Part shown: positions 1 through 5,331 of the stretch, piece after piece
Layout: each line of letters begins with the position of its first letter
Position numbering within the stretch: the stretch's first letter is position 1
From: Promicromonosporaceae bacterium
Lineage (GTDB): Bacteria > Actinomycetota > Actinomycetes > Actinomycetales > Cellulomonadaceae
Assembly (NCBI GenBank): GCA_009780755.1
Contig: WQZL01000149.1
Span: 1 to 6,501, forward strand
DNA length: 6,501 bases
Direction: 5' to 3'
The notes under the pieces: generated by a model
Databases searched by the model: none
The model's input: the letters and a program-made list of their open reading frames with translations, nothing else
What the model was told of the DNA's origin: nothing
Translations under genes and position numbers: made by a program

Positions 1-546
1 AAGCGCATCACGCTCACGGGCTTTGAGGACGCGCTGTTTGCGGGTTGGCGTACCGATCCTGAGTTCGTGCTGAACCAGGACGCCTACCGCCTTGGTTCGG
101 TGCTGGTGGCTGGCCCCGACTTTGGCACCGGCTCGTCCCGCGAACATGCGGTGTGGGCGCTGAAGGACTACGGCTTCCGCGTGGTGCTTGCCGCACGCTT
201 CGGGGACATTTTTCGCGGCAACTCCGGCAAACAGGGGCTAGTGACGGGCATCGTCGAGCAGGAGAACATCGAGCGGCTATGGGCGATTCTGGAGGACGCC
301 CCCGGCACCGCACTTACGGTGGACCTAGAGCGGCGCATGGTTGACATCGGCGATGTATCGATCCCCTTCCAGATAGATGACTACACCCGCTGGCGCCTAA
401 TGGAAGGTCTGGATGACATCGGCCTTACCCTGCAACATGAGGGAGACATCGCCTCCTTCGAGGCCGCTCGCGAACCGTGGCGCCCCCAAACCCTCCCGGC
501 CAAGCATTTGCCTACCGTCCCGGTGGAATCGGCCCGCCCGGTATAA
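1..546 (+). CDS. leuD: 3-isopropylmalate dehydratase small subunit, 5'-truncated by window
   Basis: This is the small (swivel-domain) subunit of isopropylmalate isomerase, which with LeuC converts 2-isopropylmalate to 3-isopropylmalate in cytosolic leucine synthesis. The frame is open from base 1, so the gene begins upstream; 181 residues are visible. By comparison with the mycobacterial protein as I remember it, about 30 N-terminal residues are missing. Visible motifs, numbered within the fragment, are TGFEDALFAGWR (6-17), GPDFGTGSSREHAVWAL (38-54, the LeuD/aconitase-swivel signature that contacts substrate) and RFGDIFRGNSGKQGL (66-80), followed by the C-terminal IDDYTRWRLMEGLDDI segment. 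The tail after TLPAKH is slightly longer than usual and poorly conserved. LeuC is probably just upstream but is not in view. The TAA stop abuts the stop of the convergent toxin gene with no spacer. Identification is secure; only the start is unseen. Confidence 0.96.
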   Translation, partial: KRITLTGFEDALFAGWRTDPEFVLNQDAYRLGSVLVAGPDFGTGSSREHAVWALKDYGFRVVLAARFGDIFRGNSGKQGLVTGIVEQENIERLWAILEDAPGTALTVDLERRMVDIGDVSIPFQIDDYTRWRLMEGLDDIGLTLQHEGDIASFEAAREPWRPQTLPAKHLPTVPVESARPV

Positions 547-939
547 CTAGATCGCCTCGACACGCAGCGAGGGATCAATGGCCCGAATATCAGTTGGGTC
601 AGATGTGTAGACGACCGCTCCCAGAGAGCGGGCAATCAGCGCGACATGGCCGTCCACCACATCTGAGGTACCTGTGCGGCCAAGCAGGAGGCCAACTGCC
701 TTGGCTGAGTCTTCGTCCAGGTTCACCACAAGTATCGCTGCGGAGTTCATTAGCCGCGCCAACGCATGTTGGCGAGCGCCGCCACGCCAGGCTTGGGCGA
801 GGGCACCTACTGGCACGTAGGTTGGAATACGCAGACGCTCTACGTTCATAGCAAGGGCTAGGAGCCGTAAGTTCTGCCGTTCGAGGCCGATCAGGGCGCC
901 CGCATCCAGCACAATCTGCTGGGTTGCAACTGCTGTCAT
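547..939 (-). CDS. PIN-domain toxin (VapC-like) of a type II toxin-antitoxin pair
   Basis: This 130-residue protein has a PIN-domain ribonuclease fold signature. The VapC family cleaves RNA (often tRNA or rRNA) in the cytoplasm using Mg2+ held by acidic residues. Visible candidates are D12 in IVLDAGALIGLER, D93 and D96 in GTSDVVDGHVAL, and D114/D117 in YTSDPTDIRAI. The position where VapC proteins normally carry a conserved glutamate (about 43-50) reads VGALAQAWRGG, with no acid. I recall an actinobacterial PIN subfamily with LAQ-WRGG there, so this is probably a subfamily trait and not damage. The ATG at 939 is chosen over a longer frame reaching 1038 because GGAGG (947-951) sits 7 nt before it and its ATGA overlaps the stop of the antitoxin. 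It is co-transcribed with and translationally coupled to the antitoxin. The family is well supported; the RNA target is unknown. Confidence 0.85.
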   Translation of the reverse strand: MTAVATQQIVLDAGALIGLERQNLRLLALAMNVERLRIPTYVPVGALAQAWRGGARQHALARLMNSAAILVVNLDEDSAKAVGLLLGRTGTSDVVDGHVALIARSLGAVVYTSDPTDIRAIDPSLRVEAI

Positions 940-1247
940 GGCGAAACCTCCAATGGTGCAAGCAGGTGGGTTGGAACCTTCAGACCTTCCGGAACTTCGT
1001 CTCCCGGTTCGATCAGACCAAGGGAGCGGAGCGCCCACTCATTGTCGGCCTCAGTGATGCCGCCTGCGTCTTGGATCATCCCGCAAATGACTTCGTGAGC
1101 CGTGACCCAGTCGGGTTCCTGGCGAGCCAAGGCACCAAAGTAGGCCGATACCGAGTCCGCGTACCCAGCGTTCACGGCGCGTTGCGCCTTGGCGGCGATC
1201 TCGTCGGACACGCTGATGGTGATGCGCTTCATAACGTCAGCATACAT
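936..1247 (-). CDS. Ribbon-helix-helix antitoxin partner of the PIN toxin
   Basis: This 103-residue protein is the first gene of the toxin-antitoxin operon. Residues 6-42, from MKRITISVSDEIAAK through ADSVSAYFGALARQ, read as a ribbon-helix-helix DNA-binding unit: a short beta strand (RITISV) followed by two helices. The C-terminal part, with ITEADNEWALRSLGL (64-78), resembles the toxin-neutralising tail I recall in actinobacterial antitoxins paired with PIN proteins (D/E-rich, then WA-R-LG). Known family behaviour is to bind and inhibit the toxin and to repress its own promoter as a dimer or complex. The start at 1247 is preferred because AAGGAGT lies 8 nt upstream. A second in-frame ATG at 1232 would still leave the fold intact but lacks as good a site. 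The longer open frame to 1391 would run into lpd and is not believed. The TGA stop overlaps the ATG of the toxin by 4 nt. Confidence 0.83.
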   Translation of the reverse strand: MYADVMKRITISVSDEIAAKAQRAVNAGYADSVSAYFGALARQEPDWVTAHEVICGMIQDAGGITEADNEWALRSLGLIEPGDEVPEGLKVPTHLLAPLEVSP

Positions 1248-1255
1248 CGTGCTTA

Positions 1256-1260
1256 CTCCT
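1256..1260 (-). promoter_or_regulatory. Shine-Dalgarno site setting the antitoxin start
   Basis: Read on the minus strand, AGGAG lies 8 nt before the ATG at 1247. It is the strongest ribosome-binding site near the antitoxin start and is why 1247 is preferred to 1232 or to the far upstream start. The toxin has its own GGAGG at 947-951, inside the end of the antitoxin coding region. Confidence 0.7.
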
Positions 1261-1286
1261 TCGCGGGGGTGAGTGGTCGTCCCTCG

Positions 1287-1315
1287 ATGGTTCCCGAACC
1301 AGCCGCGCTCGGCAA
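1287..1315 (-). promoter_or_regulatory. Candidate promoter of the toxin-antitoxin operon
   Basis: On the minus strand TTGCCG (1315-1310, four of six matches to TTGACA) is followed after 17 bp by AACCAT (1292-1287, three of six matches to TATAAT). Transcription from here would give a leader of about 30 nt before the antitoxin ATG. The match is weak and other placements are possible. The point in its favour is that the -10 falls inside the 14-bp palindrome at 1288-1301, as expected for an autorepressed module. This is inference. Confidence 0.3.
1288..1301. repeat. 14-bp inverted repeat, candidate antitoxin operator
   Basis: TGGTTC-CC-GAACCA is a perfect inverted repeat with 6-bp arms and a 2-bp centre. 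It lies about 40 bp upstream of the antitoxin start, between the divergent antitoxin and lpd genes. Ribbon-helix-helix antitoxins commonly repress their own promoter by binding short palindromes, so this is a natural operator candidate. A small RNA hairpin is unlikely given a 2-nt loop. Confidence 0.5.
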
Positions 1316-1320
1316 GGGGG

Positions 1321-1337
1321 TGTCCAGGATGTGGACA
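1321..1337. repeat. 17-bp inverted repeat in the lpd/antitoxin divergent region
   Basis: TGTCCA-GGATG-TGGACA is a perfect inverted repeat with 6-bp arms and a 5-bp centre. The right arm, TGGACA, is one base from the -35 consensus TTGACA and points toward lpd, although no good -10 follows at 16-18 bp. It could bind a dimeric regulator of lpd, or serve as a second operator of the toxin-antitoxin pair. Its arms differ from those of the repeat at 1288-1301, so the two are not copies of one site. Confidence 0.4.
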
Positions 1338-1382
1338 GTTAGGTCTAGGCAGAACTAGGGGCGCCGTTTTAGGCTGTTCGTC

Positions 1383-2783
1383 ATGGCTCACTACGATGTG
1401 GTTTTACTTGGTGCTGGACCTGGCGGGTACGTGGCGGCGATACGCGCGGCCCAGCTGGGCAAGTCGGTGGCGATCATCGAGGAGAAGTATTGGGGCGGTG
1501 TCTGCCTGAACGTCGGCTGCATCCCCTCCAAGGCGCTGCTGCGCAACGCCGAGCTGGCGAACATCTTCCGGCATGATCGCGATCTCTTCGGCATCTCGGG
1601 GGAGGTCACCTTCGACTTTGGCCGGTGTTGGGATCGCTCCCGCGAGGTGGCCGACGGGCGCACCAAGGGCATCCACTACCTGATGAAGAAAAACGGCATC
1701 ACGGAGTATGACGGGCGCGGCACCTTCGTGGACGCGCGCACCATCAATGTCGCACTGAACAAGGGGGGCCAGGAGACCGTCACGGGTGACAACATCATTA
1801 TCGCCACCGGCTCCCAGGTGCGGCTGCTGCCCGGCGTTGAACTCTCCGCGAACGTAGTCACCTACGAGACGCAGATCATGGCCCGTGAGCTTCCCGGCTC
1901 CATCGCCATTGTCGGCGCGGGCGCCATCGGCATGGAGTTCGGTTATGTGCTGAACGCCTACGGCGTAGACGTGACCATCATTGAGTACGCCGACCGGGCG
2001 TTGCCCAATGAGGATGCCGATGTCTCTAAGGAGATTGCCAAGGCGTACCGAAAGCTCGGCATAACCCTGTTGACCTCCACGGCTGTGCAGACGGTGGAGG
2101 ATCGCGGCGATTCGGTAGTGGTCGCCTACCGGGCGGCAAAGGGGGATGCGGTAGGGGAGTTGGTGGTAGATCGCGTGTTGATGGCGGTTGGTTTCGCGCC
2201 GAACACCTCCGGCTACGGGCTGGAGAACACGGGCGTTGCCCTCACAGATCACGGCGCCATCGCCATTGACGAGTACATGCGCACCAACGTGCCCGGCGTC
2301 TACGCCATTGGTGATGTCACCGCGAAGCTGATGCTCGCCCACGTAGCTGAGGCGCAAGGCGTGGTCGCCGCCGAAACCATTGCGGGCGCCTCAACCATGC
2401 CGCTGGGCGATTACCGGATGATGCCGCGCGCCACGTTCTGCTCCCCGCAGGTTGCCTCCTTTGGGCTAACGGAGGCACAGGCCCGCGCCGAGGGCTATGA
2501 CGTGAAGGTGGCATCCTTCCCGTTCATGGCCAACGGCAAGGCACACGGCCTGGGTGACCCAACGGGCTTCGTAAAGATCGTGGCCGACGCCAAGTACAAC
2601 GAGTTACTAGGCGCGCACATGATTGGCCCGGACGTCTCCGAAATGCTGCCCGAGCTAACCCTGGCCCAAAAGTGGGAACTCACCGCCGACGAAGTAGCCC
2701 GCAACGTCCACACCCACCCCACACTAAGCGAAGCCATCCAAGAAGCCATCCACGGCATCGCCGGACACATGATTAACTTTTAG
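1383..2783 (+). CDS. lpd: Dihydrolipoyl dehydrogenase (E3)
   Basis: This 466-residue flavoprotein reoxidises dihydrolipoamide with NAD+ as the E3 component of pyruvate and 2-oxoglutarate dehydrogenase complexes, and possibly of glycine cleavage. The FAD-binding GAGPGG is at 10-15. The redox-active disulphide is C41/C46 in GGVCLNVGCIPSK. ATGS (141-144) and the second dinucleotide (NAD) loop GAGAIGMEFG (178-187) follow, then AIGDV (308-312) contacting FAD. The C-terminal interface motif HTHPTLSE (443-450) supplies the catalytic His445-Glu450 pair. Length and sequence track the mycobacterial LpdC (464 aa as I recall) from end to end, including the GHMINF terminus. The start is fixed by homology; the upstream ribosome site is weak (TTTTAGG, 9 nt before ATG). 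It stands alone here, with no E1 or E2 gene adjacent, as is usual in actinobacteria. Its TAG stop overlaps the stop of the convergent deacetylase gene. Confidence 0.97.
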   Translation: MAHYDVVLLGAGPGGYVAAIRAAQLGKSVAIIEEKYWGGVCLNVGCIPSKALLRNAELANIFRHDRDLFGISGEVTFDFGRCWDRSREVADGRTKGIHYLMKKNGITEYDGRGTFVDARTINVALNKGGQETVTGDNIIIATGSQVRLLPGVELSANVVTYETQIMARELPGSIAIVGAGAIGMEFGYVLNAYGVDVTIIEYADRALPNEDADVSKEIAKAYRKLGITLLTSTAVQTVEDRGDSVVVAYRAAKGDAVGELVVDRVLMAVGFAPNTSGYGLENTGVALTDHGAIAIDEYMRTNVPGVYAIGDVTAKLMLAHVAEAQGVVAAETIAGASTMPLGDYRMMPRATFCSPQVASFGLTEAQARAEGYDVKVASFPFMANGKAHGLGDPTGFVKIVADAKYNELLGAHMIGPDVSEMLPELTLAQKWELTADEVARNVHTHPTLSEAIQEAIHGIAGHMINF

Positions 2784-3898
2784 CGGGTGGCGGTGCTGAG
2801 TTCCAGATCGCGGGCGCGGAGGCCGGTGATGATGCCGGGGAGGGCGGAGACCGTGCGGTTGGATAGGACATGCAGCAGCACGGTGGAGCCGGGGCGTGAG
2901 AGGTTCACTACGTGCGTCCGTATGTATGAAGCGGAGTGATTGCGCCGCCAATCCTCCGGGTCCACGGTCCACAGGCTTAGCGTCATGTCCATCTCGGCTA
3001 CTACCTCGCACACCGTCGCGTTTACCGCGCCGTAGGGTGGCCGGAAAGAGGTTGGGCGATACCCGGTAATTTCGTAGATGATGTCCTGCGTCTCCTGTAG
3101 CTCGCGGTAAATCCGCTCCCGGCTGAGCCGGGGGAGGAAGGGGTGCGTCAACGAATGATTCCCCAGCTGATGCCCATCATCAAGGATGCGCTGTATGGTT
3201 TCGGGGTAGCGTCGCGCGTTCTCGCCGGTTACATAGAAGGTGGCTTCCACCTGGTGTTCGGCCAGGATGTCCAGAATCTGCTCGGTGTATGCCCCCGGCC
3301 CGTCATCGAAGGTTAACCACACGGATGTCCGGGAGTCGTAGCGTCCGGGAAGCGCCGGGTGGGTTGGCGGCGCCTGAACCTCGGCGGGCAGGCGAACTGG
3401 CCGGGCATCGTTCTTAGTCAGGCGGGTCAGCAACTCCGTCTCGACCGCTCGCCGAGCCGCATCTTGATCGATGCTTACCCCATAGATGCCAGGAACCAGC
3501 ACCTCCCCGGCACACAGGTGGTGCGGGTACGAGTCACGATTGAAGTGGCTGACGGCCTCATCGACGATGCGCGCGGCGGCAACCGCGCTCAGCTCCGCGG
3601 CAGTCGGAGGCGGCGAACCTAGAGGAAGAACATCCACATGGTCAGACAATTTGGTATACATCTGCTCGTCGCCAACCAGCAACACCAACGGCTCGTCAAG
3701 GGCATCCCTAGCAGCGACGATATTCTGAGACAGGGCGCCCAGCACGGGCGAAGATGGGCTAGCAGGTGGCACAGGCAGTGCCAGAGCAGGTTGGCTCTGG
3801 TCTTGATCTCTGCCCTGGCCGTCAATGTCGCCGCCACCGCCGATGGAAACCAGCGTGATCGCGACTGCGATCACGCTCCCGGCCAGTTTCCTCATCAT
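2780..3898 (-). CDS. Exported polysaccharide (peptidoglycan) deacetylase, NodB domain
   Basis: This is a carbohydrate-esterase-4 protein that probably removes acetyl groups from GlcNAc or MurNAc of cell-wall polymer outside the membrane. Numbered from the ATG at 3898 (372 aa), it has a short basic start (MMRK) and one hydrophobic segment (about 8-20) acting as signal peptide or anchor, then a low-complexity Gly/Asp/Gln/Pro linker and an uncharacterised N-terminal region. The NodB domain runs from about 193 to the end. All five motifs are present: TFDDGP (196-201; catalytic D198, metal D199), HSLTH (H248, H252 metal ligands), RPPYG (from R286), VDPEDW (312-317) and LLH (H343). Residues about 136-179 (VPGIYGVSIDQDAARRAV onward) faintly resemble YoaR/VanW-associated peptidoglycan-binding segments, which is tentative. 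An in-frame TTG at 3925 gives 9 more residues; neither start has a clear ribosome site. It is divergent from murA. Activity is expected from the intact motifs; the exact substrate is unknown. Confidence 0.9.
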   Translation of the reverse strand: MMRKLAGSVIAVAITLVSIGGGGDIDGQGRDQDQSQPALALPVPPASPSSPVLGALSQNIVAARDALDEPLVLLVGDEQMYTKLSDHVDVLPLGSPPPTAAELSAVAAARIVDEAVSHFNRDSYPHHLCAGEVLVPGIYGVSIDQDAARRAVETELLTRLTKNDARPVRLPAEVQAPPTHPALPGRYDSRTSVWLTFDDGPGAYTEQILDILAEHQVEATFYVTGENARRYPETIQRILDDGHQLGNHSLTHPFLPRLSRERIYRELQETQDIIYEITGYRPTSFRPPYGAVNATVCEVVAEMDMTLSLWTVDPEDWRRNHSASYIRTHVVNLSRPGSTVLLHVLSNRTVSALPGIITGLRARDLELSTATR

Positions 3899-3932
3899 GA
3901 CTATATTGTCGGGGCTAAGCCGCAAGTTGCAA
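3899..3932 (-). promoter_or_regulatory. Candidate leaderless promoter of the deacetylase gene
   Basis: On the minus strand TTGCAA (3932-3927) and GACAAT (3910-3905) are separated by 16 bp, each matching consensus at four of six bases. The -10 ends 6 nt before the ATG at 3898, so transcription would begin at or near the A of the start codon. This fits the absence of a Shine-Dalgarno site. Leaderless mRNAs are common in actinobacteria. The assignment rests only on weak hexamer matches. Confidence 0.3.
3902..3907 (+). promoter_or_regulatory. Candidate -10 element for murA
   Basis: TATATT matches the -10 consensus at five of six bases and stands out in a GC-rich stretch. Initiation about 7 bp downstream would leave a leader of roughly 32 nt containing the murA ribosome site. 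No recognisable -35 lies 16-18 bp upstream (the bases there are CCGGCC-like). The element overlaps the proposed deacetylase promoter on the other strand, so the two would compete. Confidence 0.35.
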
Positions 3933-3933
3933 C

Positions 3934-3938
3934 AGGAG
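3934..3938 (+). promoter_or_regulatory. Shine-Dalgarno site selecting the upstream murA start
   Basis: AGGAG lies 7 nt before the ATG at 3946. The alternative in-frame ATG at 4012, which would match the usual MurA N-terminus better, has no comparable site at proper distance. This supports a real 22-residue N-terminal extension. The site directly follows the 8-bp palindrome GTTGCAAC (3926-3933). Confidence 0.65.
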
Positions 3939-3945
3939 CCGTGCG

Positions 3946-5328
3946 ATGAACGCCACGCCGCAGGACTATCGGCATCTTGATGTCGGCCCGCTACTGGGGA
4001 ATGATTCAGGCATGAACGATCTACTTTACGTAAACGGCGGCAACCCGCTCAGCGGCACCATCACGGTGCGCGGCGCGAAGAACTTCGTTTCCAAGGCGAT
4101 GGTGGCCTCCCTGCTCGGCGAAACCAAATCCGTGCTGCGGAACGTGCCGCAGATTCGCGATGTCGCCGTGGTGTCCGGGCTGTTGTCGTTGCATGGCGTG
4201 CAGGTTGAATACAGCGCCGCAGATGGCGTCATCAACTTAGACCCCTCGGCCGTCGAGTCGGCGCATGTTGCGGAGATCGATGCGCACGCCGGTTCCAGCC
4301 GTATCCCCATTCTCTTCTGTGGCCCGCTGCTGCATCGACTGGGTGAGGCGTTCATCCCCGACCTGGGCGGCTGTCACATCGGTGATCGCCCCATCGATTT
4401 TCACCTAGAAATCCTGCGTCGCTTCGGCGCCGAGGTGGACAAACGCGAGGGCGGCATCCACCTGCGCGCCCTTGGGCGGCTAAAGGGCATCAAGATGGAA
4501 CTGCCCTACCCCTCGGTAGGGGCGACCGAGCAACTGCTACTCACCGCGGTGCGCGCCGAGGGCATCACCGAGCTGTCCAACGCGGCCATCGAGCCGGAGA
4601 TCGTGGACCTGATCTGCGTATTGCAGAAGATGGGCGCCATAATCTCCGTGGACACCGACCGAGTGATCCGCATCGAGGGTGTTGACCGTCTGACCGGATT
4701 CACTCACACCGCACTCGGCGACCGCATCGAGGCCGCTTCCTGGGCTTCGGCGGCGCTGGCCACCGGAGGTGACGTGACCATCAAGGGCGCGCACCAGGTA
4801 GAGATGATGGCGTTCCTGAACACCTTCCGCAAGGTGGGCGGGCAGTTTGAGGTACACGATCAAGACATTCGTTTCTGGCATCCCGGAGGCCCGCTGCGCT
4901 CCATCGTGTTGGAAACCGACGTGCACCCCGGTTTCATGACGGACTGGCAACAACCGCTAGTTGTGGCGCTCACACAGGCCACGGGCCTATCCATCGTGCA
5001 CGAGACCGTCTACGAAAAGCGATTCGGGTTCACGTGCGCGCTGCGCAAGATGGGCGCAAATATTCAGATTTACCGCGAGTGCCTGGGCGGCGCCCCCTGC
5101 CGTTTTGGGCAGCGAAACTTCCACCACTCGGCGGTCATCTCCGGCCCCACCCCACTGCACGCGGCCGACGTGGAGGTGCCCGACCTGCGCGGCGGGTTCT
5201 CCTATCTGATTGCGGCGTTGGCTGCTAATGGCCGCTCGACGGTGCGAGGTATCTCGCTGATCGACCGCGGTTACGAGGCTTTCCAGGAAAAGCTCGAAGC
5301 CCTCGGCGCCGACGTTTCGCGGGGCTAA
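3946..5328 (+). CDS. murA: UDP-N-acetylglucosamine 1-carboxyvinyltransferase (MurA)
   Basis: MurA transfers enolpyruvate from PEP to UDP-GlcNAc, the first committed step of peptidoglycan synthesis, in the cytosol. The 460-residue protein carries the GAKN motif (43-46, with K45/N46 equivalent to E. coli K22/N23), R119 in AGSSRIPILFCGPLL, and the mobile active-site loop DLGGCHIGDRPID (139-151) with Cys143 and R148 matching E. coli C115 and R120. The catalytic aspartate is D333 in HPGFMTDWQQP, and DRGYE with R441 (E. coli R397) is near the C-terminus. Having Cys rather than Asp in the loop predicts fosfomycin sensitivity, unlike the mycobacterial enzyme. It is about 40 residues longer than the E. 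coli protein: a 22-residue N-terminal extension ahead of MNDLLYVNGG, plus an enlarged segment around 355-395. This form resembles the Bifidobacterium/Actinomyces type. aroE follows after 3 bp, implying co-transcription. I considered AroA (EPSP synthase) and excluded it on the loop and GAKN motifs. Confidence 0.95.
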   Translation: MNATPQDYRHLDVGPLLGNDSGMNDLLYVNGGNPLSGTITVRGAKNFVSKAMVASLLGETKSVLRNVPQIRDVAVVSGLLSLHGVQVEYSAADGVINLDPSAVESAHVAEIDAHAGSSRIPILFCGPLLHRLGEAFIPDLGGCHIGDRPIDFHLEILRRFGAEVDKREGGIHLRALGRLKGIKMELPYPSVGATEQLLLTAVRAEGITELSNAAIEPEIVDLICVLQKMGAIISVDTDRVIRIEGVDRLTGFTHTALGDRIEAASWASAALATGGDVTIKGAHQVEMMAFLNTFRKVGGQFEVHDQDIRFWHPGGPLRSIVLETDVHPGFMTDWQQPLVVALTQATGLSIVHETVYEKRFGFTCALRKMGANIQIYRECLGGAPCRFGQRNFHHSAVISGPTPLHAADVEVPDLRGGFSYLIAALAANGRSTVRGISLIDRGYEAFQEKLEALGADVSRG

Positions 5329-5331
5329 GCA

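Noticed and set aside
940..1038. N-terminal extension of the toxin frame up to 1038
   Set aside because: It would overlap about 100 bp of the antitoxin. The PIN fold starts after the ATG at 939, which has GGAGG at the right distance and an ATGA coupling.
547..1382. Toxin-antitoxin region as part of a larger defence island
   Set aside because: Its flanks are housekeeping genes (leuD, lpd), and no nuclease, helicase, methylase or other defence gene is visible in the window.
1248..1391. N-terminal extension of the antitoxin frame up to 1391
   Set aside because: It would overlap the lpd start and remove the intergenic region. The added residues are low-conservation and Pro/Arg-rich, and the strong ribosome site supports 1247.
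1404..2357. 317-codon open frame antisense to lpd
   Set aside because: It lies wholly inside lpd, whose motifs and full length match the family. The antisense translation is a His/Gly/Val-rich composition typical of the reverse of a GC-rich gene and shows no recognisable motif.
3638..3949. Plus-strand open frame of 103 codons antisense to the deacetylase N-terminus
   Set aside because: No recognisable motif, overlap with the murA start, and location opposite a low-complexity linker make it a shadow frame.
3946..5328. Possibility that this gene is AroA (EPSP synthase), given aroE next door
   Set aside because: AroA and MurA share a fold, but the GAKN motif, the GGC active-site loop and the IDRGYE ending are MurA features, and the sequence follows actinobacterial MurA along its length.
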